Shown in pieces: positions 16,384-25,101 of a stretch of DNA of 58,228 bases. Source of the stretch: Flammeovirgaceae bacterium UBA4465 (GTDB lineage: Bacteria > Bacteroidota > Bacteroidia > Cytophagales > Cyclobacteriaceae); NCBI GenBank assembly GCA_905182655.1, contig CAJJCN010000030.1, forward strand, positions 1-58,228, given 5' to 3'. Every line of letters begins with the position of its first letter. The first letter of the stretch is position 1. A program made the position numbers and the translations under genes. Under the pieces are notes generated by a model. That model was not told the DNA's origin and searched no databases. It was given only the letters and a program-made list of their open reading frames with translations.

Positions 16384-19300
16384 TTACTTCAATTCTACAA
16401 CCAGATAATAGCCCTTTTTATCCTTAGTATCCTCTCTGACCTGCTTTACTTTTTCAGGCGAAATCACAGCTGCTTTGTTACCAAAACTATTACGTACATA
16501 GGTGAGTACCCCAGCGATTTCTCGATCATTTAGCAAACTACCAAAAGCCATCATAGGTACTTTTCCACTGTAGGATTTTCCCATTACTTCCATTTTACCC
16601 ATAATGCCATTCAGTGTGATTTTAATTAACCTTTTCTCGTCTCCAAGCACCCATTGAGTCCCTTTTAGAGGCGGAAATCCAGCAGATTTGATTCCCTTAC
16701 CATCAACTTGATGGCAAGTAGCACAATAACCGTCCTTCGCATAAATGCTTTTACCTAAATGATACAATTCAAGATCAGGTCCCTCAAGATCCACCACTCG
16801 TTCTTCTCTGGGTTTACTTTGTTCATCCCTTTCAGAAACTCCCGAAATCCCAAAATTGCTGGCAATGGCATTGTAGGTCTCCATCATCCAATTATCTACG
16901 GGCAATTCAGCTACTGAAGTCAGTGTCTTTTTACCTACTTCAGGATCCAGCCAAGAAGCTGCCACAATCGCTTCCAAACGTACCTGACCATGGGAGTCAG
17001 CCCCTGCTTGTATCAACCATTCCTCACTTCGGGGAATTTGTGCTCCCATATAACGCATCACTCGAACGGCAGCAGCTCTCAACCTGTAATTTTCTGAATG
17101 AAATACCTCATCTAAGAGATCCAAATCAATTTGATTATTTCCCCAACTCACCCACAATGCTTCCAATAAATGATGATCATATAATTGATCATTTGGATCC
17201 AAATTGGCCACCCAAATCTTCAAAGTCTCAGATACTAAATCAGTCTCTTTCCCCCTGAGCGCTCGACGACTTCTATAACGCGTCCGATATTCAGGTAATT
17301 TTAAATTATCTAGTAGCACGGCTATGCTGGCATCATCGATGGATGCGGGTACCACCAAAGGCCTAGAAGGATAAGTTACGCGGTAAATACGTCCATGTGC
17401 ATGATCTCTCAAGGGATCGCGTGCATTGTGTTGCATGTGTCCCACCAAAACATTGTGCCAATCCACTACATATAAAGAACCGTCTGGAGCGAACTCCATG
17501 TCAACGGGTCTGAAATTTGGATCGGTCCCTACGATTAAATCCTGTCGATGTTTTGATTCATAGCCGGTACCCTTCCCGATGAACTTATGTTGCTTAGTCC
17601 CTAAAAAGCCAATGGTATTATTGATCAGTAAATCGCCTTGGACTTCCTCTGGGAAATGACGACTGGATACAAATTCTAAACCTGAAGTAGGCCTCACCCT
17701 ATGGGCTTCCTCTATCAAGTTCTGTGATTTGGGTGATGAGATCCCATAGGTTGGCTTGATAGATCCCGGCATCATCCAACGCACATCTGGACCCGATGTG
17801 TCACAGAAAAAGTTTTGGCCCCATTCATCAAATGCAATGCCCCATGGATTGGGAATAGACAATTGCGCGGTGCGCTCTAATTTGTGCTGTTGCGGGCTGT
17901 ATCTGTAAAAACCCCCGTTGGTTGCCCTTACGGGTCCATAAGGCGTCTCCACATTGGTATGCAAAAAGACACCCTCCCCCATATAAATAGCTCCTGATGG
18001 ATCTACCGTAAAAGCACTGATGGCATGATGGGTATCATGATCGTCAAAACCACTTAATAGCATTTCTACCTCATCCGCTTGATCATCACCATCCACATCT
18101 TTATATAATTTTAAATGATTACCCTGTGAGACGTATACACCTTCGGCAGCCAGTTCAAATCCTATGGGTAAGTGTAATCCGTCTGCAAATACCGTCTGCT
18201 GATCTGCCTTTCCATCGCCGTTGGTATCCTCCAGAATAAGTAATTTATCATTGGGCTTGGCATCTCCTGGTTTGAAATGTGGGTAACTTGGCATAGTCGC
18301 AACCCACAAGCGACCCTTATCGTCAAATGAAAGCTGCACCGGATTGGCCAAATCTGGAAAGGTTTCTTCTGAGGCAAAAAGTTCGATTTTGTATCCCTCG
18401 GGTACCATCAGTGTAGCGAGGGCCTCCTCTCCATATAAATAAGAAACCTCCTCTGTATTCCTATAATTAGTTTCAACAGTAGTCAGTTCATGCGTTTGGC
18501 CATCTGCAAGGGCAACATCATAAGGGCTATTTTGCATGAAGCTCCAAATCGCGCTATCTCGAATTTGCGTAAGTTCTCTGATTTTTTTTAGCTCATCAGG
18601 ATAATTATCCGAACCGAAAGGATCATATCTCCTACCAAAGACATGCACGCCGTTGGGTATTTTAAAATCGTTCTGCCAATACCAATTTTTATCTTTCACG
18701 CGGGCTCTTACTCCCTCAAAGGCGGTCTCGTCATGTTTTGCTCCATCATCAAATAACGCATTTGATAAGAATGAGGAAAATATGCGATAGCCCTCTTCAT
18801 TGAGTTGCATACCATCAATGGTTAATTTTTTATCTGAAAACCATTTCGCACTCGGTGTAAAAACATCAATGAACAGTATTTTTTCTTCCAAAGCTACTTG
18901 AGCCATGGCATGGGTATACATTTTCAACCTCCTATTGATCTCAATTCCATCAGGTAGATCTTCCGTTTTTGATAAATCTTGAAAAGCAATGGGAGAAACC
19001 AGCACCAACTCCGGCGCATGGATACCATTGTATTTTTGTCCTTGGGTATGGGTGATAAAGGCACGCAATTCATTCATGAAAAGGGCTAAGCCTGCTGAAT
19101 CTTTAAAGGACTCATTGAAACCAAAAAAACCTATGATCAAATCAGTATCTAATCTTTCCAGCCACTGATCTGGCGTTTCAAAATGTCCCTCACTACCCGA
19201 CTTTTGTGCCAAGTCATCTTGAAATTGCGCAGCACCAGGGAAAGCCCAAGGTTCGTTTCTACCTGAATGAGGTCTAAAGCCAGGTGTATTCCCTCCATCA

Positions 19301-19560
19301 CATAAATTTCGAATGACTAAAAGACTGTCAGGAAATTTGAGCTGCACTTCAGTTTCAAAAAATCCATAGTGCATCATTCGGGCACCTAAATTGTTTCCTA
19401 TTAGGGCCATTCGAGTTCCTTTATGAATAGATGATTTCTCAGAAGTGTTGCAGCCGCTTAGGCCTATACACCCAAAAAAAGCGAGCACAAAAAGCACGCC
19501 AAAGGAGGTTGGCTTTTTGGTTCTTTTAATTAATAACCTCTTTAGCTTCATCATTAACAT
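16384..19560 (-). CDS. PVC-type membrane lipoprotein: SGNH-like, beta-propeller dehydrogenase, HEAT-like, cytochrome c
   Basis: A 1058-aa lipoprotein (lipobox LSGC near residue 37). An SGNH-hydrolase-like domain follows (about 50-285), with ALIGNNLGARM, GFNESF and DGMQLNEEGY. The catalytic Ser and His are replaced by Asn and Gln, so this domain is probably inactive, as is usual in the family. Next come a six-bladed propeller of the PVC-type sugar/alcohol dehydrogenase kind (about 370-740), a HEAT-like helical part (about 750-900) and a C-terminal cytochrome c domain with CATCH at 946-950. This layout is common for periplasmic sugar oxidation in Planctomycetes and Bacteroidota. The ATG at 19560 is used because the longer frame starts with TTG. 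The esterase follows by 46 nt. Confidence 0.87.
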   Translation of the reverse strand: MLMMKLKRLLIKRTKKPTSFGVLFVLAFFGCIGLSGCNTSEKSSIHKGTRMALIGNNLGARMMHYGFFETEVQLKFPDSLLVIRNLCDGGNTPGFRPHSGRNEPWAFPGAAQFQDDLAQKSGSEGHFETPDQWLERLDTDLIIGFFGFNESFKDSAGLALFMNELRAFITHTQGQKYNGIHAPELVLVSPIAFQDLSKTEDLPDGIEINRRLKMYTHAMAQVALEEKILFIDVFTPSAKWFSDKKLTIDGMQLNEEGYRIFSSFLSNALFDDGAKHDETAFEGVRARVKDKNWYWQNDFKIPNGVHVFGRRYDPFGSDNYPDELKKIRELTQIRDSAIWSFMQNSPYDVALADGQTHELTTVETNYRNTEEVSYLYGEEALATLMVPEGYKIELFASEETFPDLANPVQLSFDDKGRLWVATMPSYPHFKPGDAKPNDKLLILEDTNGDGKADQQTVFADGLHLPIGFELAAEGVYVSQGNHLKLYKDVDGDDQADEVEMLLSGFDDHDTHHAISAFTVDPSGAIYMGEGVFLHTNVETPYGPVRATNGGFYRYSPQQHKLERTAQLSIPNPWGIAFDEWGQNFFCDTSGPDVRWMMPGSIKPTYGISSPKSQNLIEEAHRVRPTSGLEFVSSRHFPEEVQGDLLINNTIGFLGTKQHKFIGKGTGYESKHRQDLIVGTDPNFRPVDMEFAPDGSLYVVDWHNVLVGHMQHNARDPLRDHAHGRIYRVTYPSRPLVVPASIDDASIAVLLDNLKLPEYRTRYRSRRALRGKETDLVSETLKIWVANLDPNDQLYDHHLLEALWVSWGNNQIDLDLLDEVFHSENYRLRAAAVRVMRYMGAQIPRSEEWLIQAGADSHGQVRLEAIVAASWLDPEVGKKTLTSVAELPVDNWMMETYNAIASNFGISGVSERDEQSKPREERVVDLEGPDLELYHLGKSIYAKDGYCATCHQVDGKGIKSAGFPPLKGTQWVLGDEKRLIKITLNGIMGKMEVMGKSYSGKVPMMAFGSLLNDREIAGVLTYVRNSFGNKAAVISPEKVKQVREDTKDKKGYYLVVELK

Positions 19561-19752
19561 GACTCTCAATTAAGATTAACTCTTAAAATTAATCCATTAT
19601 TTATAAAACCTCGTTCCCGTGATGATATTTAATTCGGAAAATACAGCCGCACCTCGAAATTTCATATGAACTAAAACCGCTTCTAAAAATATTATTTGAT
19701 TTAATCATATTGCTGATTACATTTATATAATTGAAATATAATTAAACAAGAC

Positions 19753-20223
19753 ATGGCTAAATTCAATATCAATATCAATGGAACGACAAAAAAAATTGAT
19801 GCCGATCCAGATACACCTGTTTTATGGGTATTGCGCGATCATCTAGATTTGGTAGGAACGAAATATGGTTGTGGAATTGCTCAATGCGGTGCCTGCACGG
19901 TTCATTTAAATGGTTCCGCCATTCGGTCTTGTTCTGTAGCTATAAGTACTGTTGGTGATCAAAAGATCACTACTATTGAAGGTATCTCAAAATCATCTGA
20001 GAAACTCGAAAATATAGTAAAAGAAGCTTGGTTAACCCACGATGTGGCTCAATGTGGCTATTGTCAATCTGGACAGATTATGAACGCCACGGCACTTCTC
20101 AAAATAAATCCAAATCCATCCGATACAGACATAGACCGTGCCATGACGGGTAATATTTGCCGATGTGGTACTTATACAAGGATAAAAACTGCCATCAAAA
20201 CCGCAGCTGCTCAACTCACTTAA
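19753..20223 (+). CDS. 2Fe-2S subunit of a molybdenum hydroxylase (IorA-like)
   Basis: A 156-aa two-cluster ferredoxin-like subunit of the xanthine oxidase family. Residues C40, C45, C48 and C60 bind the plant-type 2Fe-2S cluster; C101, C104, C136 and C138 bind the second cluster in the alpha-helical domain (QCGYCQSGQ, ICRCGTY). Length and spacing match the small subunit of isoquinoline 1-oxidoreductase and related aldehyde oxidases. It passes electrons from the Mo-pterin subunit encoded 12 nt downstream. No FAD subunit is visible, so electrons probably go to a cytochrome, as in Ior enzymes. The subunit has no signal of its own and may be co-exported with its Tat-bearing partner. Confidence 0.93.
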   Translation: MAKFNININGTTKKIDADPDTPVLWVLRDHLDLVGTKYGCGIAQCGACTVHLNGSAIRSCSVAISTVGDQKITTIEGISKSSEKLENIVKEAWLTHDVAQCGYCQSGQIMNATALLKINPNPSDTDIDRAMTGNICRCGTYTRIKTAIKTAAAQLT

Positions 20224-20235
20224 ACATTGCATGTT

Positions 20236-22425
20236 ATGACACTTGTTAAAACAAAATACAATAGAAGATCCTTTTTGAAAGTTTCTGCAGCCTCGGGTGG
20301 TGGTATGATGCTTGGTTTTAGCTGGCTCGCCAGTTGCAATCCCACCAAAGAGCAAGCCCTATCCATGCCTGAATCATGGTTCGACATCAATGCCTTTATA
20401 AAAATCGGAGAAAATGGCTTGGTAACCATCTTTTCACCCAATCCAGAAATTGGTCAAAACATTAAGACATCTATGCCTATGGTTGTGGCCGAAGAATTGG
20501 ACGTAGCCTGGAAAAATGTCATTGTGGAGCAGGCAGCTTTAGATACGCACAAATATGAGAGACAAATAGCAGGAGGAAGCCAATCTATTCGACGCGGATG
20601 GCAAGGCTTAAGAATGGCGGGCGCCACGGCAAGACATATGCTCATGGAAGCTGCGGCTAATGAATGGAAGGTAACTGTATCCAGCCTTTCGACCAATGAA
20701 GGGATCATCAAACACGATGAATCCAATAGAACCATGAGCTATGGTCAAATGGCAGCAACAGCCAGTACACTTGAAGTCCCCGAAAACATTGAATTGAAAG
20801 ATCCAAAGGATTTTAAAATCATAGGGCAACCGACGAAAAATGTAGATGGTGAGAAGATCATTTCGGGAGCCCCCCTTTTTGGCTTAGACTTCAAAAGAGA
20901 AGGTATGAAAATCTCAATGATTGAGCATTCACCTGCCTTCGGGATGAAATTGAAAGGCTTCAATGAAGAGGTAATCAAATCAATGCCGGGCATCTCTGAT
21001 GTATTGGTAGTTAATACGGCTCCTAAAGAAGCAGCTTGGTCAAATGTCAATGCCTTCACTGAGGTCATCGCTATTGTGGGTAACACTACTTGGCAAGTCA
21101 TGAAAGCCAAAAAAGCGCTAATAGTAGAATGGGAATGGGATTCTCCTGCTGAAGATAGTCAAGACCACGAATTCAAACTTGCACAATCTCTCCAAACTGG
21201 AGTAAAAGAATTGGCACGAAAAGATGGTAATGCTGAAGAAGCTTTCAAAAAAGCTCATAACGTAATAGAAAAAACATACAGTGCCCCCTTTCTGGCCCAT
21301 AATACCATGGAGCCTATGAACTTCTTTGCTGATGTGAGCAAAGCAAAAGCTGAATTGATTGGACCTATTCAAACGCCTGAAGCTATGGGGAAGAGTATCT
21401 CCAACCTTTTAGATATACCCATTGAAAATGTAACGGTCATGCTTACCCGAATGGGAGGTGGATTTGGACGCCGATTGTATGGAAATTTTGGATTAGAAGC
21501 TGCCACAATATCATATAATACTGGAAAACCTATCAAACTCATTTACACGAGGGAAGATGACATGACTCAGGGAGTTTATAGACCAGCCTATAAAGTAAAA
21601 TATAGAGCTGCGCTGGATGAGAAAAATGAGCTCATCGGATTTTCAATTCATGGGACAGGAATTCACGGAAGTCCTGTTTTTGAGAATCGTTTTCCCGCTG
21701 GAGCAGTACCCAATTACTTAGCTGAAAAGATGAGTATTGATTCAAACATTTCAACCGGTGCTTGGCGGGCCCCAAGGTCCAATTTCATCGCAGGAGCAGA
21801 ACAATCTTTTTTAGATGAGGTTGCAGAAGCTGCCGGTAAAGACCCCATTGATTTTAGATTAGAATTATTTGATCGTGCTATCAAAAATCCCATCGGAACT
21901 GATAACGATTACGATCCTCAAAGATATGCAGGAGTACTAGAACTCGTAAGAGATAAATCTAATTGGGGAGTCAAAACAGAAGGCGTTTACAGAGGTGTTT
22001 CTGCATATTTTTGTCATAATACCTATGTTGCACAAGTCCTTGATATGGTATTGATAAACGGCAAACACAAAATCAAGAAAGTTTGGTGTGCCATTGACTG
22101 TGGCATTGTTATCAACCCTGAAGGAGCCATCAATCAAGCCGAAGGAGGTATTATAGATGGCATTGGACATGCCATGTACAGTAATTTAACTTTTGATAAA
22201 GGTAGCCCAATACAAAAAAACTTTGATACCTACAGTATGATTCGACACCATCAAGCACCTTCAGAAATAGAAGTCTTTTTTGTCGATAATGGGATTGATC
22301 CAACTGGACTTGGGGAACCTACCCTACCTCCAATTTCTGGAGCATTGGCCAATGCCATTTATCAAGCCAGTGGTCAAAGATTGTACAAACAACCCTTCAT
22401 TCAACAGGATATCAAATTGGGTTAA
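20236..22425 (+). CDS. Molybdopterin-binding subunit of xanthine-oxidase-family hydroxylase (IorB-like)
   Basis: A 729-aa large subunit with a Tat signal (NRRSFLKVSAASGG, residues 9-22), exported with the small subunit. Mo-cofactor motifs include GGGFGRRLYG, STGAWRAPRSN and the C-terminal GLGEPTLPPISGALANA, where the Glu is the catalytic base of the family. Its order relative to the 2Fe-2S gene and its length match isoquinoline 1-oxidoreductase/aldehyde oxidase IorB. The true substrate is not readable; aldehydes or N-heterocycles are typical. The ATG at 20236 is preferred to the TTG at 20227 because it directly precedes the Tat sequence. The 117 nt after its stop show no clear terminator before the TlpA-like gene. 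Confidence 0.92.
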   Translation: MTLVKTKYNRRSFLKVSAASGGGMMLGFSWLASCNPTKEQALSMPESWFDINAFIKIGENGLVTIFSPNPEIGQNIKTSMPMVVAEELDVAWKNVIVEQAALDTHKYERQIAGGSQSIRRGWQGLRMAGATARHMLMEAAANEWKVTVSSLSTNEGIIKHDESNRTMSYGQMAATASTLEVPENIELKDPKDFKIIGQPTKNVDGEKIISGAPLFGLDFKREGMKISMIEHSPAFGMKLKGFNEEVIKSMPGISDVLVVNTAPKEAAWSNVNAFTEVIAIVGNTTWQVMKAKKALIVEWEWDSPAEDSQDHEFKLAQSLQTGVKELARKDGNAEEAFKKAHNVIEKTYSAPFLAHNTMEPMNFFADVSKAKAELIGPIQTPEAMGKSISNLLDIPIENVTVMLTRMGGGFGRRLYGNFGLEAATISYNTGKPIKLIYTREDDMTQGVYRPAYKVKYRAALDEKNELIGFSIHGTGIHGSPVFENRFPAGAVPNYLAEKMSIDSNISTGAWRAPRSNFIAGAEQSFLDEVAEAAGKDPIDFRLELFDRAIKNPIGTDNDYDPQRYAGVLELVRDKSNWGVKTEGVYRGVSAYFCHNTYVAQVLDMVLINGKHKIKKVWCAIDCGIVINPEGAINQAEGGIIDGIGHAMYSNLTFDKGSPIQKNFDTYSMIRHHQAPSEIEVFFVDNGIDPTGLGEPTLPPISGALANAIYQASGQRLYKQPFIQQDIKLG

Positions 22426-22542
22426 CGCCTATTTGTGAAAAAATACTGAGAAACGAAAATGAGAAACAATAATACAATGGCTCGGTTAGATGTTTTTTTT
22501 AAATAAAAAAAGCAGTTATCATTGTCTGAAAACTAAAAGCTT

Positions 22543-23019
22543 ATGAAGTTATTGTTTCTCGTACTTACGTGTCACTTCTTGGCTTTCACAGCGCACGCTC
22601 AACTGCGAGAGAATACACGAGCGCCCAACTTTGACTTAATGAGTTATGACGGGATAAGGGTACAACTAGAAACCAGTCAAAGTAAAGTCACCATTGTTAA
22701 TTTTTGGGCGAGTTGGTGCGGTCCTTGTATCAAATCCTTGGACCATACAATCATCCCTTTGTATAACGAATATGACCGTACAGAAGTAAATATAATTGGA
22801 ATCAGTAATGACATCAAAGAGGAAAAATGGCGTGCAGCCATTAAAAAATATAATATCCCTTGGGCCAATGTTTGGGATGAAGACCGTAGCTTGGTGAGGG
22901 TCTATCAGGTACCGGCCATACCCACCTATTTTTTAGTCAATCAAAAGGGTATCATCATCGCTTCTAATGTTTATGCCAATCAGCTTAAAAGTGCTGTTAA
23001 AAAAGCATTAAAAAATTAA
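22543..23019 (+). CDS. TlpA-like periplasmic thioredoxin family protein
   Basis: A 158-aa protein with a signal peptide (residues 1-19, ending AHAQ) and a TlpA/AhpC-type thioredoxin fold. The active site NFWASWCGPC places C59 and C62 in a reducing-type WCGPC motif, and the cis-proline loop VPAIPTYF is present. Such proteins reduce disulfides in apocytochromes or other exported proteins. Several cytochrome c genes lie close by, so help in haem-protein maturation is possible. It may be co-transcribed with the molybdenum hydroxylase genes. The stop lies 2 nt from the stop of the convergent glycosylasparaginase gene, with no room for a separate terminator. Confidence 0.9.
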   Translation: MKLLFLVLTCHFLAFTAHAQLRENTRAPNFDLMSYDGIRVQLETSQSKVTIVNFWASWCGPCIKSLDHTIIPLYNEYDRTEVNIIGISNDIKEEKWRAAIKKYNIPWANVWDEDRSLVRVYQVPAIPTYFLVNQKGIIIASNVYANQLKSAVKKALKN

Positions 23020-23021
23020 AA

Positions 23022-23987
23022 TTATTCTAAATAATTGGCAGGTAACAATAAGTGGCCTCCCTTTTGGTTAGAAAGGGCATAATTGAATCCTTTTTTAATA
23101 CTAAACGCACCTACATTACCTCGTATGTCTAAAGCAATAAATCCGACTTGAAGGTTTTCAACTTGTTTATTCATTTTTAAAATTCTCAAAATAACATTTT
23201 CACATGCATCTTGAGGAGAAGCTCCATTTCGCATAGCCTCTACAACCATTGCACTTCCTGAAGATTTTATAACTGCTTCTCCTAAGCCCGTAGCTGCTGC
23301 TGCTCCTACCTGATTATCCAAAAACAATCCGGCACCAATTATTGGTGAATCTCCTACTCGACCGTGCATTTTATAAGCACTCCCACTTGTCGTACAAGCA
23401 CCCGCCAAACGCCCATCCCCTGACAAAGCCAATGAACTAATTGTATCATGATTTTCAATATTAATTATTGACTCATATTTAGAAGAGATTTTCCAGGAAT
23501 TCCACTCTTTTCTAGATAAATCAGTAAGTAAATTTGTCTCTTTAAATCCTTGTTTTAAGGCGAAATTTTTCGCTCCCCGGCCCACCAACATCACATGAGG
23601 TGTTTCCTCCATCACTTTCCTTGCTACTGAAATTGGATTAACAATATCTCTCAAAAATGCTACTGAACCACAATTACTCTCATAATCCATAATACAAGCA
23701 TCAAGTGTAACTATACCATCTCTATCTGGATAACCCCCCATTCCAACAGTCCTAATATTAGGATCTGATTCAACTACTCTCACACCTTCTTCAACAGCAT
23801 CTAGTGATTTACCTCCTGCAGCTAAGATATCCCATGATACTCTATTGGCTAATAAGCCATGATCCCAAGTAGAAATAACTACGGGTTCGGGATTAGAAAG
23901 ATCAAAATCATTAAGATTATTTGACTTAGGGAGGGCATAAGCAGAACTAAAAAAAGTACTTTTTTTAATAAAATCACGTCTTTTCAT
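23022..23987 (-). CDS. Exported glycosylasparaginase (N4-(beta-N-acetylglucosaminyl)-L-asparaginase)
   Basis: A 321-aa N-terminal nucleophile hydrolase that cleaves the GlcNAc-Asn bond left after glycoprotein breakdown. Autocleavage should occur between D181 and T182 in ENHDTISSLAL; the new N-terminal Thr is the catalytic nucleophile. Upstream STWDHGLLAN and downstream GRVGDSPIIGAGLFLDN and GAAAATGLGEA are family motifs. The N-terminus (MKRRDFIKKSTFF) looks like a Tat or Sec export signal, so the enzyme probably works in the periplasm, as known for the Elizabethkingia enzyme. It is transcribed towards the TlpA gene. Isoaspartyl peptidase/L-asparaginase 2 is the main alternative, but the HDT context favours glycosylasparaginase. 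Confidence 0.9.
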   Translation of the reverse strand: MKRRDFIKKSTFFSSAYALPKSNNLNDFDLSNPEPVVISTWDHGLLANRVSWDILAAGGKSLDAVEEGVRVVESDPNIRTVGMGGYPDRDGIVTLDACIMDYESNCGSVAFLRDIVNPISVARKVMEETPHVMLVGRGAKNFALKQGFKETNLLTDLSRKEWNSWKISSKYESIINIENHDTISSLALSGDGRLAGACTTSGSAYKMHGRVGDSPIIGAGLFLDNQVGAAAATGLGEAVIKSSGSAMVVEAMRNGASPQDACENVILRILKMNKQVENLQVGFIALDIRGNVGAFSIKKGFNYALSNQKGGHLLLPANYLE

Positions 23988-24270
23988 AGCATAAAAAAAT
24001 ATTTAATTTTAAATATCTTCCATCAATTACAACGCACAATTCATGAAAAATAAAAAATCTTGAAGGTTTTCATTATTCCATCAAATGATACTTGGAGGAT
24101 ACTATAGAAGATTAAAAATAAAAAAAGAAAATATTAAAAAACGAATATAATTGATATCAGTCCAATAAAGATAATCAACTTCAATCTACCCCACCATCAC
24201 CAACTAATTAGCTTATTGAAAAACATACTTGATCATTTATTTTTAGTTAAAGCGTTCTCACCAATGGGTA
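23988..24270. other. AT-rich intergenic region, no gene seen
   Basis: About 280 nt between the glycosylasparaginase start and the terminator of the DsrE-like gene. It is strongly A-rich around 24110-24150 and contains no plausible ORF, RNA gene or repeat. It must hold the glycosylasparaginase promoter, but I find no match to TAnnTTTG. Confidence 0.45.
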
Positions 24271-24303
24271 AAAAAGCTCTTAACTTTTGGTTAACAGCTT
24301 TTT
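24271..24303 (-). terminator. Intrinsic terminator of the tsdA/DsrE-like operon
   Basis: Arms at 24271-24284 and 24290-24303 pair over 14 positions with a single mismatch around a 5-nt loop. In the minus-strand transcript the sequence runs AAAAAGCUG...CAAAA...AGCUUUUU and ends in a U-run. It lies 41 nt past the stop of the DsrE-like gene. Confidence 0.75.
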
Positions 24304-24344
24304 AAATCAATAAAGGCATTGCCAAACTGTGAAAATATAGATAA

Positions 24345-25022
24345 TCATGCCCCAGCAAAGATATAGCCACAGCCATTCTCCTGTGCTCTCCCTAGTGCCC
24401 AAACACCTGAAGGTACCAATTGAATACCTGGAAGTAATCCATTGATCCAATCGTTATATGCCTCGGTAGGATCCATATTCATTTTTCTGGCTGCCCTTCC
24501 ACTATGCACTTTGGTAGCTAAATCACAAGCGCAAAATAGGGCACCTCGTTCTTGAAGCTTTTTAATCCCGTCTATACCTAAGGGCGGAAAGTCCTTTCCT
24601 TGAGGTTCATAGACTGTATTCCTTAATGACAGTGTACCCGTATTGTTATCATTTATACCGAACAATTCACCTACTTTATATTTTTCCCAAATCTCATCGT
24701 TAAAGGCATAAGGCAATCCGCTATGCCTCAATACGGTCATGGCCGTAATATCATCGTCATTACTCCCTGTTTGGTTATTACTTGTATAAAAAGCCCAATT
24801 CCAAATGATAGACGTTACATCACTCGTAGAACCATCATAAACAATTCTGTGTTTACCTTTTATATTTTTAAACCAATCATCCGCTTGAGAATATTTGGAT
24901 TCGGCCAATTGATCAGATTCGGCATAGGCAGGATTGGTTAAAAAAGGTAGAGAGGTGGCTGTCGCACCTAACGCCACAGCACTAAAAAACTTGCGCCTTG
25001 ATTTAACATTAGTATTTTTCAT
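24345..25022 (-). CDS. Tat-exported DsrE-like protein
   Basis: A 225-aa protein with a Tat signal (KSRRKFFSAVALGA, residues 7-20, cleaved after AYA). The mature part ends in a DsrE/DsrF-like segment: ERGALFCACDLATKV (C164, C166) and LLPGIQLVPSGVWALGRAQENGCGYIF, which fits the C-terminal half of that fold. DsrE-type proteins carry or sense sulfur on cysteine, although the conserved Cys position varies. The gene follows the TsdA-like cytochrome gene by 79 nt and is followed by a terminator, so the two form a short operon. Export by Tat is unusual for a DsrE-like protein. The sulfur role is inferred from fold resemblance and context. Confidence 0.75.
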   Translation of the reverse strand: MKNTNVKSRRKFFSAVALGATATSLPFLTNPAYAESDQLAESKYSQADDWFKNIKGKHRIVYDGSTSDVTSIIWNWAFYTSNNQTGSNDDDITAMTVLRHSGLPYAFNDEIWEKYKVGELFGINDNNTGTLSLRNTVYEPQGKDFPPLGIDGIKKLQERGALFCACDLATKVHSGRAARKMNMDPTEAYNDWINGLLPGIQLVPSGVWALGRAQENGCGYIFAGA

Positions 25023-25101
25023 TGTTTAATTATTTAGTGATCTCTAGAATTATTGATACACAATATAAAAAATAAATCTCATAGATTTGGTGTGACGTTT
25101 T

